NCBI GenBank assembly: GCA_001567275.1
Contig: LNBX01000026.1
Span: forward strand, 190,056-254,055
Length of the DNA: 64,000 nt
Source: Bacteroidetes bacterium OLB10
GTDB taxonomy: Bacteria > Bacteroidota > Bacteroidia > AKYH767-A > OLB10
Direction: 5' to 3'
Shown here: positions 53,824 through 63,239 of the stretch, piece after piece
Layout: every line of letters begins with the position of its first letter
How positions within the stretch are numbered: position 1 is the first letter of the stretch
Program-made: the position numbers and the translations under genes
The notes under the pieces: generated by a model
What the model was told of the DNA's origin: nothing
Database searches by the model: none
What the model saw: the letters and a program-made list of their open reading frames with translations, nothing else

Positions 53824-55361
53824 ATGTCACAATCGGTTAAATACTGGATTTGGTCGTTTTTTTTATGCCTTTTTGTTCCTTGCTGTGTACGGCTATTTCT
53901 TCAACAGCAGCGACCTCGAAGAGCATTTGCCTTTTGTATATAAACTTCAGAATCCAACATTGTATCCGGGCGATTATGTAACCGGTTATCTGTTTAATAT
54001 TTTTTCTGTCCGCTATTATTATGCACATACACTTTTTATTCTGAGTCATCTCATTCCGTTGCCTCAATTATGCTTCGGAATCATGATAGCAGCACTTGCT
54101 GTTTTTTCATATTATTATATGAATTTGTCGTATCTGATATTTAAAGATGAACTGACAGCCTTGATTACACCGTTGACGGGCTTAATTTTTCTGAACAAGA
54201 TTACTGTTGGTGGAAATTTTGTTTTTGACAACATGCTTACCTGCTCTGTATTTGCAAGTGCATTGTGCATGGCTGCATTATTTTATTTCTTTAATGAAAA
54301 ACTTAAAACAGGTATGTTGCTCTGTGGAATTGCCACACTCTATCAGCCATTGATTGGTATTCAGGTGATGATGCTGATGCTGATAACATCATTTTTTTGC
54401 ATCGTTTCAACTTTCGTGAATTGATATTTGGATTGCTGAGCTATTTTGTTGTTGCTGCTTTTATGCTGATTCCGTTATTCAAACGACAGTTTGCAGATAC
54501 ATCATCACCTGCTGACTATTACTTTTATTACATACTTTATGTGTTTCGCAATCCGCATCATTATATTCCGTCATTTTTTGCTGCAGGCGATTACATAAAA
54601 AACTTTTTTCTGATTTTAGTTACGGCAATTTTGTTTTTCAGAAAGCCCACTCCATACAACCGTCACTTGATGATTCTGATAACATGCATAATAGCAGGAA
54701 TGTTTTTTATTATTTGCTTTTTGAAAAAGCAAATATGATGGTATTGGGCAAATTGCAATGGTTTAAAACAAGCGTCTGGCTTACTCTTTTTTGCGGAATT
54801 TATATTGCACATTTCATTGCTCAGCAAAAATTTATGCAATCCGTACTGCCTCAAACTTTTCTGACTTATATGGCAATAATCTTGACAGTTTTTCTGATTC
54901 TTGCCATTACACATTCATCATTATTACCATTCAAAAAACTTCAGAGCCGCTATCAGGTTGGCGATTACGTTAAATCTGATTTAACCCTGATGCATGAGTG
55001 GATAAAAGATTCCATCCCTGAAGATAAAATTATTCTTAGTTTTCCTCAGGACGATTCATTTTTATGTGAAACACAACATCCCACCCCCGTAGCGTGGAAG
55101 GCCATCATTCATGAACCATGGTTTTTGAAAAAATGGCATCATGATTTTATTACACTCTATCACATTCAGCAACCTGTTGAATGGATTAAAAAAGATCAAA
55201 AGCAACTTGCAGAAGAAGGTTACAATCATTTCTACAGCAAACAACTTATGTCAGCCTATCATATTGCTTATCGTCTGGATGACATCACTCAATCCAAAGT
55301 AATTAATCATTACTCTGTTGTTCACCAACAAGGTAATTACGTGCTTTGGAGAACTGAATAA
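53824..55361 (+). pseudogene. Polytopic membrane protein (DUF6798-like), broken by three single-base shifts
   Basis: Three frames together encode one protein of about 512 residues. Part 1 runs from ATG 53824 across a T8 run (53857-53864) where one T is extra, then reads YAFLFLAVYGYFFNSSDLEE and LQNPTLYPGDYVTGYLF. Part 2 joins at T7 (54392-54398, one T short; HRFNFRELIFGLLSYFVV). Part 3 joins at T6 (54703-54708, one T short; YYLLFEKANMMVLGKLQWFK). It has about 10 membrane helices and a C-terminal soluble part (LMHEWIKDSIPEDKIILSFP) like the DUF6798 proteins. The smooth joins suggest that the gene is intact and the homopolymer lengths are wrong, but genuine decay cannot be excluded. Function is unknown. 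Confidence 0.72.
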
Positions 55362-55403
55362 TCAGTCTATGATGATATCCAAAATAAAAATATTGCAGAC
55401 AGA

Positions 55404-56909
55404 TTAATAAGAAACTTTCAGCACTACTCTTCTGTTTTTAGCCCGTCCTTCAGGAGTAAGATTGTCTGATACAGGTTTAAATTCTCCATAACCTTTTGCC
55501 AAAATGCGGGCTTCAAAAATGCCTTTCGATATCAGATAATTTTTCACGGCCTCGCTCCGCTTTTGCGACAATTTCAGATTATACGTTTCATCACCTGAAT
55601 TATCGGTATGACCTTCAACGGTAAGGTTCACTGAATCATATTTTTTTAATAGCTCCACCAACATATCCAACTGAGGCAACGATACCGGTTTTATTTTATC
55701 GCTGTTACTTTCGAAATAGATAGAACCTGCAATCTGAGAAATTTTCAACAGATCAGCTTTTTCCATTTCAGGGCAACCTTTGTTGATGGCGATTCCTTTT
55801 TCTGTAGGGCATTTGTCAATATTATCAGGCACGCCATCACCATCACTGTCGGGGCATCCCTTATATTGTACCGGTCCCTGAACATCAGGACAGGCATCCT
55901 CATCATCCATTACACCATCCTTATCACGATCAAAAGGACAACCATCTGCTCCTACTTTAAAACCTTTTGGTGTTTCAGGGCATTTATCATTCTTGTCAGC
56001 AACACCATCCCCATCACTGTCGGGGCAACCTTTTACACTCAGCAAACCTTTCTCCAACGGACATTCATCATCTTTATCGGCAATGCCATCACCGTCAGTA
56101 TCAGGACAGCCTTTTAAAGCAGCCAATCCAAACTGCTGCGGGCAATCATCCAGATAATCTGCAATTCCGTCACCATCGTTATCTGCAGGGCAGCCTATGG
56201 CATCAACCTTCACACCTCGGGGAGTTCCAGGACATAAATCCTTATTATCTCCAATGCCATCATCATCACTGTCTTTTTTTCTGCCAAGGTTAAAAGTTAA
56301 ACCTGCAGTATGAAACAAAAATGCATCGTTATACTTTGCTACCGTTCTGTCAATATCATCTTTCTGCGACAGCATAAATGATTCCTGTATCAATATGTTC
56401 ACAACATCATTCAGCCTAACGGAAAATCCTCCTCCAAACGAAGGAAGAACAAGGTCGTTGCGGGTTTCTATATCACCCGGTAAAGCCCAAATACTTCTGT
56501 CCCATACCAAAACTCCTCCTCCACCATAAACAAAGGGACGAAAGCGTGCTTCGGGTCGTGCTGCATAAAACCTCAGATTCAAGGAAGCTGTAGTCATTTT
56601 AAGCCTAAAACCTGCAGCATCACTTTTATAACCTGCTTCTCCTGTTGATCCTGAAATAAAAACATCAGCATATTTGCCTAAGTATCTACTTACCGACATC
56701 GAAGCAAAACCATAATAAGGTTGGTCAATTTTATAAAAACCCTGACCTAAATCGCCATTGTATTGGGTGATACCTCCGCCAAGCCCCAGGTTCCATTTTT
56801 TTCCGGACGACTGAGCATAAGTTTCACTTATCACTACAGATTCGAGAATAGCAATAAGAATAAAAAACTTAATGAATTGAATTTTGTTTTTAAACAACAC
56901 TGTTGCCAT
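55404..56909 (-). CDS. OmpA-family protein with thrombospondin type 3 repeats
   Basis: A 501-residue outer membrane protein. A signal peptide (IKFFILIAILESVVISETYAQ) leads to an 8-strand beta-barrel-like region (about 35-225, WNLGLGGGITQYNGDLGQG, FRPFVYGGGGVLVW). Six calcium-binding TSP3 repeats (about 230-385, pattern DxDxDGxxDxxDxCP) follow. The C-terminal OmpA domain (about 395-501) binds peptidoglycan with EGHTDNSGDETYNLKLSQKRSEAVK. This is a common Bacteroidota envelope architecture linking outer membrane and cell wall. ATG 56909 is preferred; a start at 56957 adds a second hydrophobic segment and is less likely. Confidence 0.88.
   Translation of the reverse strand: MATVLFKNKIQFIKFFILIAILESVVISETYAQSSGKKWNLGLGGGITQYNGDLGQGFYKIDQPYYGFASMSVSRYLGKYADVFISGSTGEAGYKSDAAGFRLKMTTASLNLRFYAARPEARFRPFVYGGGGVLVWDRSIWALPGDIETRNDLVLPSFGGGFSVRLNDVVNILIQESFMLSQKDDIDRTVAKYNDAFLFHTAGLTFNLGRKKDSDDDGIGDNKDLCPGTPRGVKVDAIGCPADNDGDGIADYLDDCPQQFGLAALKGCPDTDGDGIADKDDECPLEKGLLSVKGCPDSDGDGVADKNDKCPETPKGFKVGADGCPFDRDKDGVMDDEDACPDVQGPVQYKGCPDSDGDGVPDNIDKCPTEKGIAINKGCPEMEKADLLKISQIAGSIYFESNSDKIKPVSLPQLDMLVELLKKYDSVNLTVEGHTDNSGDETYNLKLSQKRSEAVKNYLISKGIFEARILAKGYGEFKPVSDNLTPEGRAKNRRVVLKVSY
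55790..56275 (-). repeat. Six TSP3 calcium-binding repeats
   Basis: Six units encoding DxDxDGxxDxxDxCP with intervening GCP, each about 25-30 residues. Nearly identical DNA units such as those for DSDGDGVADKNDKCP and DSDGDGVPDNIDKCP make this an unstable and mis-assembly-prone stretch. Boundaries are approximate. Confidence 0.7.
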
Positions 56910-57026
56910 TTGCTGTACAAATAAAAACCTAAGAATGATATTGATTGACTTTTCCATGAAATTTAATTAACGAATGATTGTTTAATTTACACTGACTGCA
57001 GTAACTGCTGCTCACTGACAATTGAT

Positions 57027-57034
57027 TAGTTTTG
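57027..57034 (+). promoter_or_regulatory. -7 box TAGTTTTG of nif3
   Basis: TAxxTTTG match; leader to ATG 57054 about 15 bases. Confidence 0.5.
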
Positions 57035-57053
57035 TTCACTCTACTCGCATACA

Positions 57054-58152
57054 ATGACTTTAATCAAAGATGTAATAAGAATTCTTGAAGATTTTGCTCC
57101 ACCGGTTTGGCAGGAAAGCTATGACAACAGTGGATTGATAACCGGAAATCCTGATGCTGAAGTTACAGGTATAATCCTTTGCCTCGACAGTATTGAAAGT
57201 GTTATTGACGAAGCCATTTCTGAAAATTGTAATCTCGTAATAGCTCATCACCCCATTGTTTTTTCAGGGATAAAAAAATTAACCGGAAAAAATTATATCG
57301 AGCGAACTTTGCTGAAAGCCATCAGAAAAAATATTTCCATTTATGCCATTCACACCAATCTTGATAATGTTTTGTCAGGTGTAAATCACCGATTAGGCAC
57401 GGAGTTGGGTTTAAGAGATTTAAAAATACTTTCGGCAAAAGAACATTTACTAAAAAAGTTAGTCACCTTTTGCCCTGTTGCACAAGCCGAAGAAGTCAGA
57501 AATGCATTATTTGAAGCAGGTGCAGGCGGTATAGGAAATTACAGTGAATGTAGTTTTAATGTGGAAGGTACCGGCACTTTTAAACCGGGCGAAAACACCA
57601 ACCCTTTCAGTGGTAAAATTGGCGAACGCCAACACGAAAAGGAAGTAAGGATTGAATCTTTATTTTATGCTCATCAACAAGCAAAAATCTTAAATGCATT
57701 ATTTAAAGCTCATCCCTACGAAGAAGTGGCTTACTATATCAATACTCTCGATAACAGTCTGCAAACAACAGGATCAGGGATGACCGGAATCCTTGAAAAG
57801 CCAATGGACGAAAAAGAATTTCTGCTTGCAGTTAAATCGCATTTGGGTTGCAGTGTATTGAGGCACACCAGCTTTACAGGTAAAAAAATTGAAAAAGTTG
57901 CATTGTGCGGAGGAGCAGGCTTTTTCCTCCTGAAAGATGCCATAGCTGCCGGTGCTGATGCGTTTATTACCTCCGACATAAAATATCATCAGTTTTTTGA
58001 TGCTGACAGCAGAATTTTGCTGGTAGATGCAGGCCATTTTGAAACCGAACAGTTCACTATGAATCTGCTTAAAGATTTGTTAATCAAAAATTTTTTCTAC
58101 ATTTGCCATCCGTTTAACAAAAGTGGATACTAATCCGGTAAAATATATCTGA
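57054..58152 (+). CDS. Nif3-like dinuclear metal center protein, 3' end frameshifted
   Basis: A Nif3/YbgI family protein with metal-binding motifs IAHHPIVFSGIKKL, IHTNLDNVLSG and DAGHFETEQF, plus the central inserted PII-like domain (about 125-230) usual in Gram-positives and Bacteroidota. The family has been linked to metal binding and GTP cyclohydrolase I type 2, but the role is unsettled. As given, the frame ends at 58133 with an atypical tail. Removing one T from the T6 run at 58091-58096 gives the conserved tail STFAIRLTKVDTNPVKYI, ending at a TGA (58150-58152) two bases before the next gene. I take that longer end, about 365 residues, as correct. Confidence 0.88.
58077..58105 (+). promoter_or_regulatory. 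Promoter inside nif3 for the zinc-ribbon gene
   Basis: TTG at 58077-58079 and TACATTTG at 58098-58105 are 18 bases apart, a good -33/-7 pair. Part of it overlaps the conserved C-terminal codons of nif3, so some matches could be coincidental. Confidence 0.45.
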
Positions 58153-58154
58153 TT

Positions 58155-59432
58155 ATGGCAGCAAAAAAACCTGTTAAAGCAGCCGCTAAAAAAGCAGTAA
58201 AAGTAAAACCTGCTGCAAAGAAGAAAGCGGCCGCGCCAAAGACCAAGGCTAAAGCTCCGGCTAAGAAAAAAGCAGCTCCTGCTGTAAAAAAAGCTGCAGC
58301 TCCAAAAAAGGTTGCAGCCAAAACAAAAACTGCTAAACCCGTAGTTAAGAAAATTACTGCCAAAGCAAAACCAACTGTAAAAACTAAAACAACTGCAAAA
58401 AAAGCAAGTAGTAAAGAAAAAGAAATTAAACAAAAATCATCAGCGGTTAAAAAATCAGGAAAAAGCATGTCAAAGATAGACACCAAAGCCAGAGGTAAAG
58501 GCAAAAGTAAAAGTAAAGTTGAAGAACCGGTAATCACCAAGGTCAGCAAACCGGTAGTAAGAAGATTGACCGAAACACGTAATTTAAAAGCCATAGATAC
58601 AGATACGGCTGCTAAACTCTCCAGCAAATATACCGTTGGAGATATTACCAAATTTCAGATTAAAATGCCTAAGAAAGGTGTTGCAGATGCTTCGGTAGAA
58701 GAAAAATTGCAGGCATTGTTTCAGTTACAGCAAATTGATTCTGAAATTGACAGAATAAAAATTGTTCGTGGCGAACTTCCTATCGAAGTAAAGGATCTGG
58801 AAGATGACGTTGCACGTTTAGAAACACGCATTCATAATATCAGCAATGATATAGCTGAATTTGAAAAACTCATTGGCGAAAAGAAAATTGCAATTAAAGA
58901 TGCTACCGCTTTGATTAAAAAATATGAAGGGCAGCAGAATAATGTAAAAAATAACCGTGAGTATGAGTCTATCACTAAAGAAATCGAATTTCAGAAACTC
59001 GAAATAGAACTGAGCGAAAAACGAATTAAGGAATATGCTTTTGAAATCAACTCTAAGAAACAAATTCTTACTGAAACTGAGGAAGAACTCGGATTCAGAA
59101 AAAATGATTTGGAAGGCAAGCGTAAAGAATTAGACACCATCATTGAAGAAACACGCAAAGACGAAGAAAAACTTAAAGAATATTCGGACAAAGCAGCTTC
59201 AATTATTGAAGAGCGTTTACTGAGCGGATATCATAAAATCCGTGAAAATGCTGCCAATCATCTCGCAGTAGTTTCTGTACAGCGCGACAGTTGTGGCGGA
59301 TGTTTTAACAAAGTTCCACCTCAGCGTCAGCTGGAAATTAAACAGCGCAAAAAGGTAATCGTATGTGAGCATTGCGGAAGAATTCTTGTAGATGCTGATA
59401 TTATGACCGATTTGGAAGAGACAAAAGCATAA
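58155..59432 (+). CDS. C4 zinc-ribbon coiled-coil protein with histone-H1-like N-terminal tail
   Basis: A 425-residue protein. Residues 1 to about 120 are almost only Lys, Ala, Pro, Thr and Val in AAKK-type repeats, like the C-terminal tail of histone H1. A linker (120-175) follows. From about 178 the sequence is the CT398-type family: EEKLQALFQLQQIDSEIDRI, GELPIEVKDLEDDVARLE, a long hairpin coiled coil, and a C-terminal zinc ribbon with CGGC and CEHCGRIL about 30 residues apart. Family members without the tail are about 250 residues. CT398 of Chlamydia binds sigma-54, but a role here is unknown. The tail could bind DNA or RNA. It is paired with nif3, a common Bacteroidota neighbour. Confidence 0.87.
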   Translation: MAAKKPVKAAAKKAVKVKPAAKKKAAAPKTKAKAPAKKKAAPAVKKAAAPKKVAAKTKTAKPVVKKITAKAKPTVKTKTTAKKASSKEKEIKQKSSAVKKSGKSMSKIDTKARGKGKSKSKVEEPVITKVSKPVVRRLTETRNLKAIDTDTAAKLSSKYTVGDITKFQIKMPKKGVADASVEEKLQALFQLQQIDSEIDRIKIVRGELPIEVKDLEDDVARLETRIHNISNDIAEFEKLIGEKKIAIKDATALIKKYEGQQNNVKNNREYESITKEIEFQKLEIELSEKRIKEYAFEINSKKQILTETEEELGFRKNDLEGKRKELDTIIEETRKDEEKLKEYSDKAASIIEERLLSGYHKIRENAANHLAVVSVQRDSCGGCFNKVPPQRQLEIKQRKKVIVCEHCGRILVDADIMTDLEETKA

Positions 59433-59450
59433 TTAAAATGCATAAGCATT

Positions 59451-59482
59451 AAAAAAGCTGTTCATTACTGAGCAGCTTTTTT
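59451..59482 (+). terminator. Intrinsic terminator of the zinc-ribbon gene
   Basis: A 13-bp stem (AAAAAAGCTGTTC against GAGCAGCTTTTTT with one G-U pair), six-base loop and a T6 run. Confidence 0.85.
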
Positions 59483-59520
59483 AATTCCCACAAATTGCAG
59501 GAAAAATTTCTTTCTAAAAT

Positions 59521-59550
59521 TTGGAGAATAAACTACTATACCTATCTTTG
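59521..59550 (+). promoter_or_regulatory. Promoter of tRNA-Val
   Basis: TTG at 59521-59523 and TATCTTTG at 59543-59550 with 19-base spacing, the best consensus promoter in the window, 22 bases before the mature tRNA. Confidence 0.7.
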
Positions 59551-59572
59551 CACGCTCATTTAAAAATCCTAT

Positions 59573-59647
59573 GGGAGCATAGCTCAGCTGGTTCAGAGCA
59601 TCTGCCTTACAAGCAGAGGGTCACAGGTTCGAATCCTGTTGCTCCCA
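59573..59647 (+). tRNA. tRNA-Val (anticodon TAC)
   Basis: A complete 75-base cloverleaf: acceptor stem GGGAGCA/TGCTCCC with discriminator A, D arm GCTCAGCTGGTTCAGAGC, anticodon stem TCTGC/GCAGA with loop CTTACAA (anticodon TAC, reads GUA/GUR valine codons), and T arm ACAGG TTCGAAT CCTGT. The CCA end is not encoded. It has its own promoter and a perfect terminator and stands alone. Confidence 0.97.
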
Positions 59648-59658
59648 CACTAAAAGTC

Positions 59659-59686
59659 AAGCACTTACAATCGTAAGTGCTTTTTT
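59659..59686 (+). terminator. Intrinsic terminator of tRNA-Val
   Basis: A perfect 10-bp stem (AAGCACTTAC/GTAAGTGCTT) with an AATC loop and a T6 run. Confidence 0.9.
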
Positions 59687-59838
59687 ATTTCTACTTAAAA
59701 AAAAATCGGCCTGTGTTAATGTAATTGAGTGAAAAATTTCACTTTTGAACACAACCGGATTAAGCAATTATTTCATCATATTTTTAGAGTAAACAGAAGG
59801 AAAATTCAACATACATAAATGTGCAACTTGCTAATTTT

Positions 59839-59846
59839 TATCTTTG
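59839..59846 (+). promoter_or_regulatory. -7 box TATCTTTG of yidC
   Basis: TAxxTTTG match sharing the longer string TATCTTTGCACG with the tRNA-Val promoter. Leader to ATG 59865 about 15 bases. Confidence 0.55.
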
Positions 59847-59864
59847 CACGTTTGTAAATAAATT

Positions 59865-61711
59865 ATGGATAGGAATTCGATTATAGGAGTTGTGCTGATA
59901 ATAGTTGTGCTGATAGGATTTGCATTGTTCAATCAACCATCGCAGGAAGAACTACAGGCAGCTAAACACAAGCAAGACTCCATAGCTCTGGCACAGAAAA
60001 AAGCACACGACCATTTAAAAATTAAACAAGACTCAACCTTTCTGGTGCAAGCTGACACTCTTAGCAACGATAGCTTAAACGATAGTCTTAAAGAGGATAA
60101 TCTGAAACAACTTTACGGTGATTTTGCACCTGCTGCCAATGGCGAAGAAAAAACTGTTACTCTTGAAAACAACTTGCTGAAACTTAAAATCAGCAGTAAA
60201 GGTGGAAAAATTTCTTACGTTCAGTTAAAAGACTATAAAACATGGGATGGCAAACCACTTGTACTGAACAATGGCGACAGTTCAGTATTCAGCTTTAATT
60301 TTTTCTCAGACAACAGAGTAGTTCGTACCAATGATTTATACTGGACGTTACCTTCCGAAAATGTAAATGTGAGTGCCAATGATTCAGGAGCAGTTTCAGT
60401 GAAACTCGAAGCCGGTGAAGGACGATATGTGGAATATGTTTATTCATTGAAAGATAACGACTATCGCGTAGGGCTGAAGATAAACTTCGTAAACCTGAAT
60501 CAGATGGTTGCTGCCAATGCAGGTTATATTGAACTTGACTGGAAACAAAAGCTGTTGCAGCAGGAAAGAAGTCATAAAAATGAAAGTGCAGTATCTACTG
60601 CTTATTATCGCTTTACTGACGAAGAAGTAGATCACCTCAGCGAAACCAAAGATGATGCAACTGAATTGAAAACAAAAGTTGAGTGGGTGGGCTTTAAACA
60701 ACAATATTTTTCAAGTGTGCTTATTGCTGACAAACCTTTTGAAAGTCCTACAAAAATTACCAGTAAAATAATCACTGATGAAGGTGCTGTGCGCTATATG
60801 TCGGCCAACTTCACCATACCTTATAACCATACCAGCAAAGAAACAACTGATCTGACATTTTATTTTGGCCCGAACCATTATCAGACATTAAAAAAATTCC
60901 ACTTAGGTCTTGAAAAATTAGTGCCGTTAGGTTGGGGAATTTTCGGATGGGTTAACCGGTTTGCAGTTATTCCGATATTTAATTTTCTGAACAGTTTCAA
61001 CATTAATTATGGAATTATTATTCTAATACTTACATTACTTATTAAAGCCGCTCTTTTGCCGCTCACCTATAAATCCTATATGAGTACTGCTAAAATGAAA
61101 GTACTTCAGCCTGAAATTGCAGAGTTGCAAGGTAAGTTTAAAGAAGAGCCCATGAAACTGCAACAGGAAATGATGACGCTGTACAGAAAAGCCGGTGTTA
61201 ATCCTTTAGGCGGTTGTCTGCCCATGTTATTGCAGATGCCTATCCTCATTGCAATGTTTCGTTTTTCCCGGCTTCCATTGAGTTAAGGCAGAAAGGATTC
61301 TTGTGGGCTCACGACCTCAGCACCTATGATTCAATATTGGATTTACCGTTCAATATTCCATTTTATGGAAGCCATGTGAGTTTGTTTACCATCCTCATGA
61401 CGGTATCAACCATTATTTACACACGGTTGAATCAGCAAATGACGGCAGCTACCAATCCATCCATGAAATATGTGATGTATCTTATGCCTATTATGTTCCT
61501 CGGAATTTTTAACAATTATTCTGCAGGTTTGAGTTATTATTATTTTCTGGCTAACATGATTACCTTTGGACAAACTTATCTCTTTAAACTATTTGTTGAT
61601 GAAAAAGCCATTCATGCACGCATACAGGAAAATAAGAAGAAACAAGTAAAGAAATCTAAGTTTCAGGAACGTCTTGAAAAAATGGCTAAAGAGCGTGGAA
61701 TGAAAAGATGA
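59865..61711 (+). CDS. yidC: Membrane protein insertase YidC, split by a frameshift
   Basis: YidC inserts and folds inner membrane proteins, alone or with SecYEG. The first part (59865 to about 61266) has TM1 (IIGVVLIIVVLIGFALF), the large periplasmic domain (about 85-355) and the start of the core with FNINYGIIILILTLLIKAALLPLTYKSY and NPLGGCLPMLLQMPILIAMF. The second part continues FFPASIELRQKGFLWAHDLS through TILMTVSTIIYTRLNQQM and LMPIMFLGIFNNYSAGLSYYY to a basic tail. One T is missing in the T5 run at 61262-61266; with six T the protein is about 615 residues, normal for Bacteroidota. As the gene is normally essential, this is probably a sequence error. Confidence 0.92.
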
Positions 61712-61756
61712 TAAAGAAAAATATTTTATTGATTAATCAGAATAAAAACCAAGATC

Positions 61757-62503
61757 ATGAGTAAGGTAGTAAATAATGTAGATGAAGCAATCCGTGATAT
61801 TAATGACGGAGCAAACATCATGTTTGGCGGATTTGGCCTTTGTGGTATTCCTGAAAACTGTATTGCAGCATTGGTGCGCAAAGGCGTGAAGGGTTTGACT
61901 TGTATCTCCAATAACGCAGGTGTAGATGACTTTGGTTTAGGTTTACTTCTTCAGAAACATCAGATAAAAAAAATGATTGCTTCCTATGTGGGTGAGAATG
62001 CCGAATTTGAACGTCAGATGCTGAGTGGCGAAATGGAAGTGGAACTGGTACCTCAGGGAACTCTGGCTACACGCTGTATGGCTGCAGGATATGGAATGCC
62101 GGCCATTTTTACTCCTGCAGGTGTAGGAACGGAAGTAGCTCAGGGCAAAGAAGTACGTAAATTTAAATTCAACGGTGTAGAAAAAGATTACCTGATGGAA
62201 TACGCTTTTGATGCAGACTTTGCTATCGTAAAAGCATGGAAAGGTGATACGGAGGGTAATCTTATATATCGTGCAACTGCGCGTAATTTTAATCCTGTGA
62301 TGGCTATGGCAGGAAAAATTACCATTGCAGAAGTTGAACATCTGGTACAACCCGGTGAACTCAATCCTGATCATATTCATACTCCCGGAATTTATGTCCA
62401 CAGAATTTTCCAGGGTGAGAAATTTGAAAAACGCATTGAACAGAGAACAGTAAGAAAAAAAATAAAACTGCATCATAAGCTCTTGCTTTTTGATAACAGA
62501 TAA
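61757..62503 (+). CDS. scoA: 3-oxoacid CoA-transferase subunit A
   Basis: Alpha subunit of succinyl-CoA:acetoacetate-type CoA transferase, which moves CoA between succinyl-CoA and 3-oxoacids. It has the conserved [49 protein letters not shown] and the end [11 protein letters not shown]. The family usually ends there. Here an A8 run at 62455-62462 is followed by a 13-residue atypical tail; with seven A the protein would stop at 62465 as a 235-residue enzyme. The 113 bases to scoB are then non-coding. It is 45 bases downstream of yidC, with no clear promoter between. Confidence 0.92.
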   Translation: MSKVVNNVDEAIRDINDGANIMFGGFGLCGIPENCIAALVRKGVKGLTCISNNAGVDDFGLGLLLQKHQIKKMIASYVGENAEFERQMLSGEMEVELVPQGTLATRCMAAGYGMPAIFTPAGVGTEVAQGKEVRKFKFNGVEKDYLMEYAFDADFAIVKAWKGDTEGNLIYRATARNFNPVMAMAGKITIAEVEHLVQPGELNPDHIHTPGIYVHRIFQGEKFEKRIEQRTVRKKIKLHHKLLLFDNR

Positions 62504-62577
62504 AATTTCCTCCAAAAACATTTAAACTCCATAGAAAACTTTTTTAGCATTTACATTAAAAATTAATTACCAAAGAG

Positions 62578-63234
62578 ATGCTTGACAAAAACGGAATTGC
62601 AAAACGAATTGCCCGCGAAGTAAAAGACGGGATGTATGTAAATCTCGGAATAGGTATTCCTACTTTAGTAGCCAATTATATTCCAGCCGGTATTCACGTT
62701 ACATTACAATCGGAAAACGGAATTTTAGGCATGGGGCCATTTCCGGTAGAAGGAGAAGAAGATGCTGATTTTATAAATGCCGGAAAACAAACTGTAACAC
62801 TTCTTCCGGGTTCATCCATTTTTGATTCGGCCACGAGCTTTGGAATGATACGAGCTCAGAAAGTTGACCTCACCATACTCGGTGCTATGGAAGTGAGCGA
62901 ACAGGGAGATATTGCAAGCTGGAAAATTCCGGGTAAAATGGTGAAAGGTATGGGAGGTGCAATGGACCTTGTTGCATCAGCAAAAAATATTATTGTGGCA
63001 ATGCAGCATGTAAATAAGGCAGGAGAATCGAAACTCCTTAAACAATGTACACTACCTCTTACCGGAGTTAAATGCATTAAACGTATAGTCACTGAAATGG
63101 CTGTGCTTGATGTTACACCGCAAGGATTTAAACTGCTTGAACTTGCACCCGGAGTTTCTGTTGAACAGGTAAAAAATGCAACTGCAGGGCGATTGATTGC
63201 AGAAGGAAATATTCCTGAAATGAAAATAGACTGA
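62578..63234 (+). CDS. scoB: 3-oxoacid CoA-transferase subunit B
   Basis: The beta subunit, 218 residues, carrying the catalytic Glu that forms the CoA thioester in LQSENGILGMGPFP. Other family stretches are NLGIGIPTLVANYI, SSIFDSATSFGMIRAQKVDLTILG and GKMVKGMGGAMDLVASAKNII. It pairs with scoA upstream. Acetoacetyl-CoA made here could be cleaved by the thiolase encoded at 49.6-50.8 kb; the link is metabolic inference, not operon structure. The fusion gene at the window end begins 5 bases after its stop. Confidence 0.94.
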   Translation: MLDKNGIAKRIAREVKDGMYVNLGIGIPTLVANYIPAGIHVTLQSENGILGMGPFPVEGEEDADFINAGKQTVTLLPGSSIFDSATSFGMIRAQKVDLTILGAMEVSEQGDIASWKIPGKMVKGMGGAMDLVASAKNIIVAMQHVNKAGESKLLKQCTLPLTGVKCIKRIVTEMAVLDVTPQGFKLLELAPGVSVEQVKNATAGRLIAEGNIPEMKID

Positions 63235-63239
63235 CCTCA

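Noticed and set aside
53824..55361. Three separate small membrane protein genes
   Set aside because: Each piece starts or stops at a T-run, and joined they form one continuous protein with a DUF6798-like end.
58080..58651. Two long hydrophobic Phe/Leu-rich frames on the minus strand opposite the H1-like tail
   Set aside because: They are complements of the Lys/Ala-rich repeat and have no start signals.
62466..62577. Possible small gene or extension of scoA
   Set aside because: The 13-residue extension has no family match and disappears if one A is removed; nothing else in the gap looks coding.
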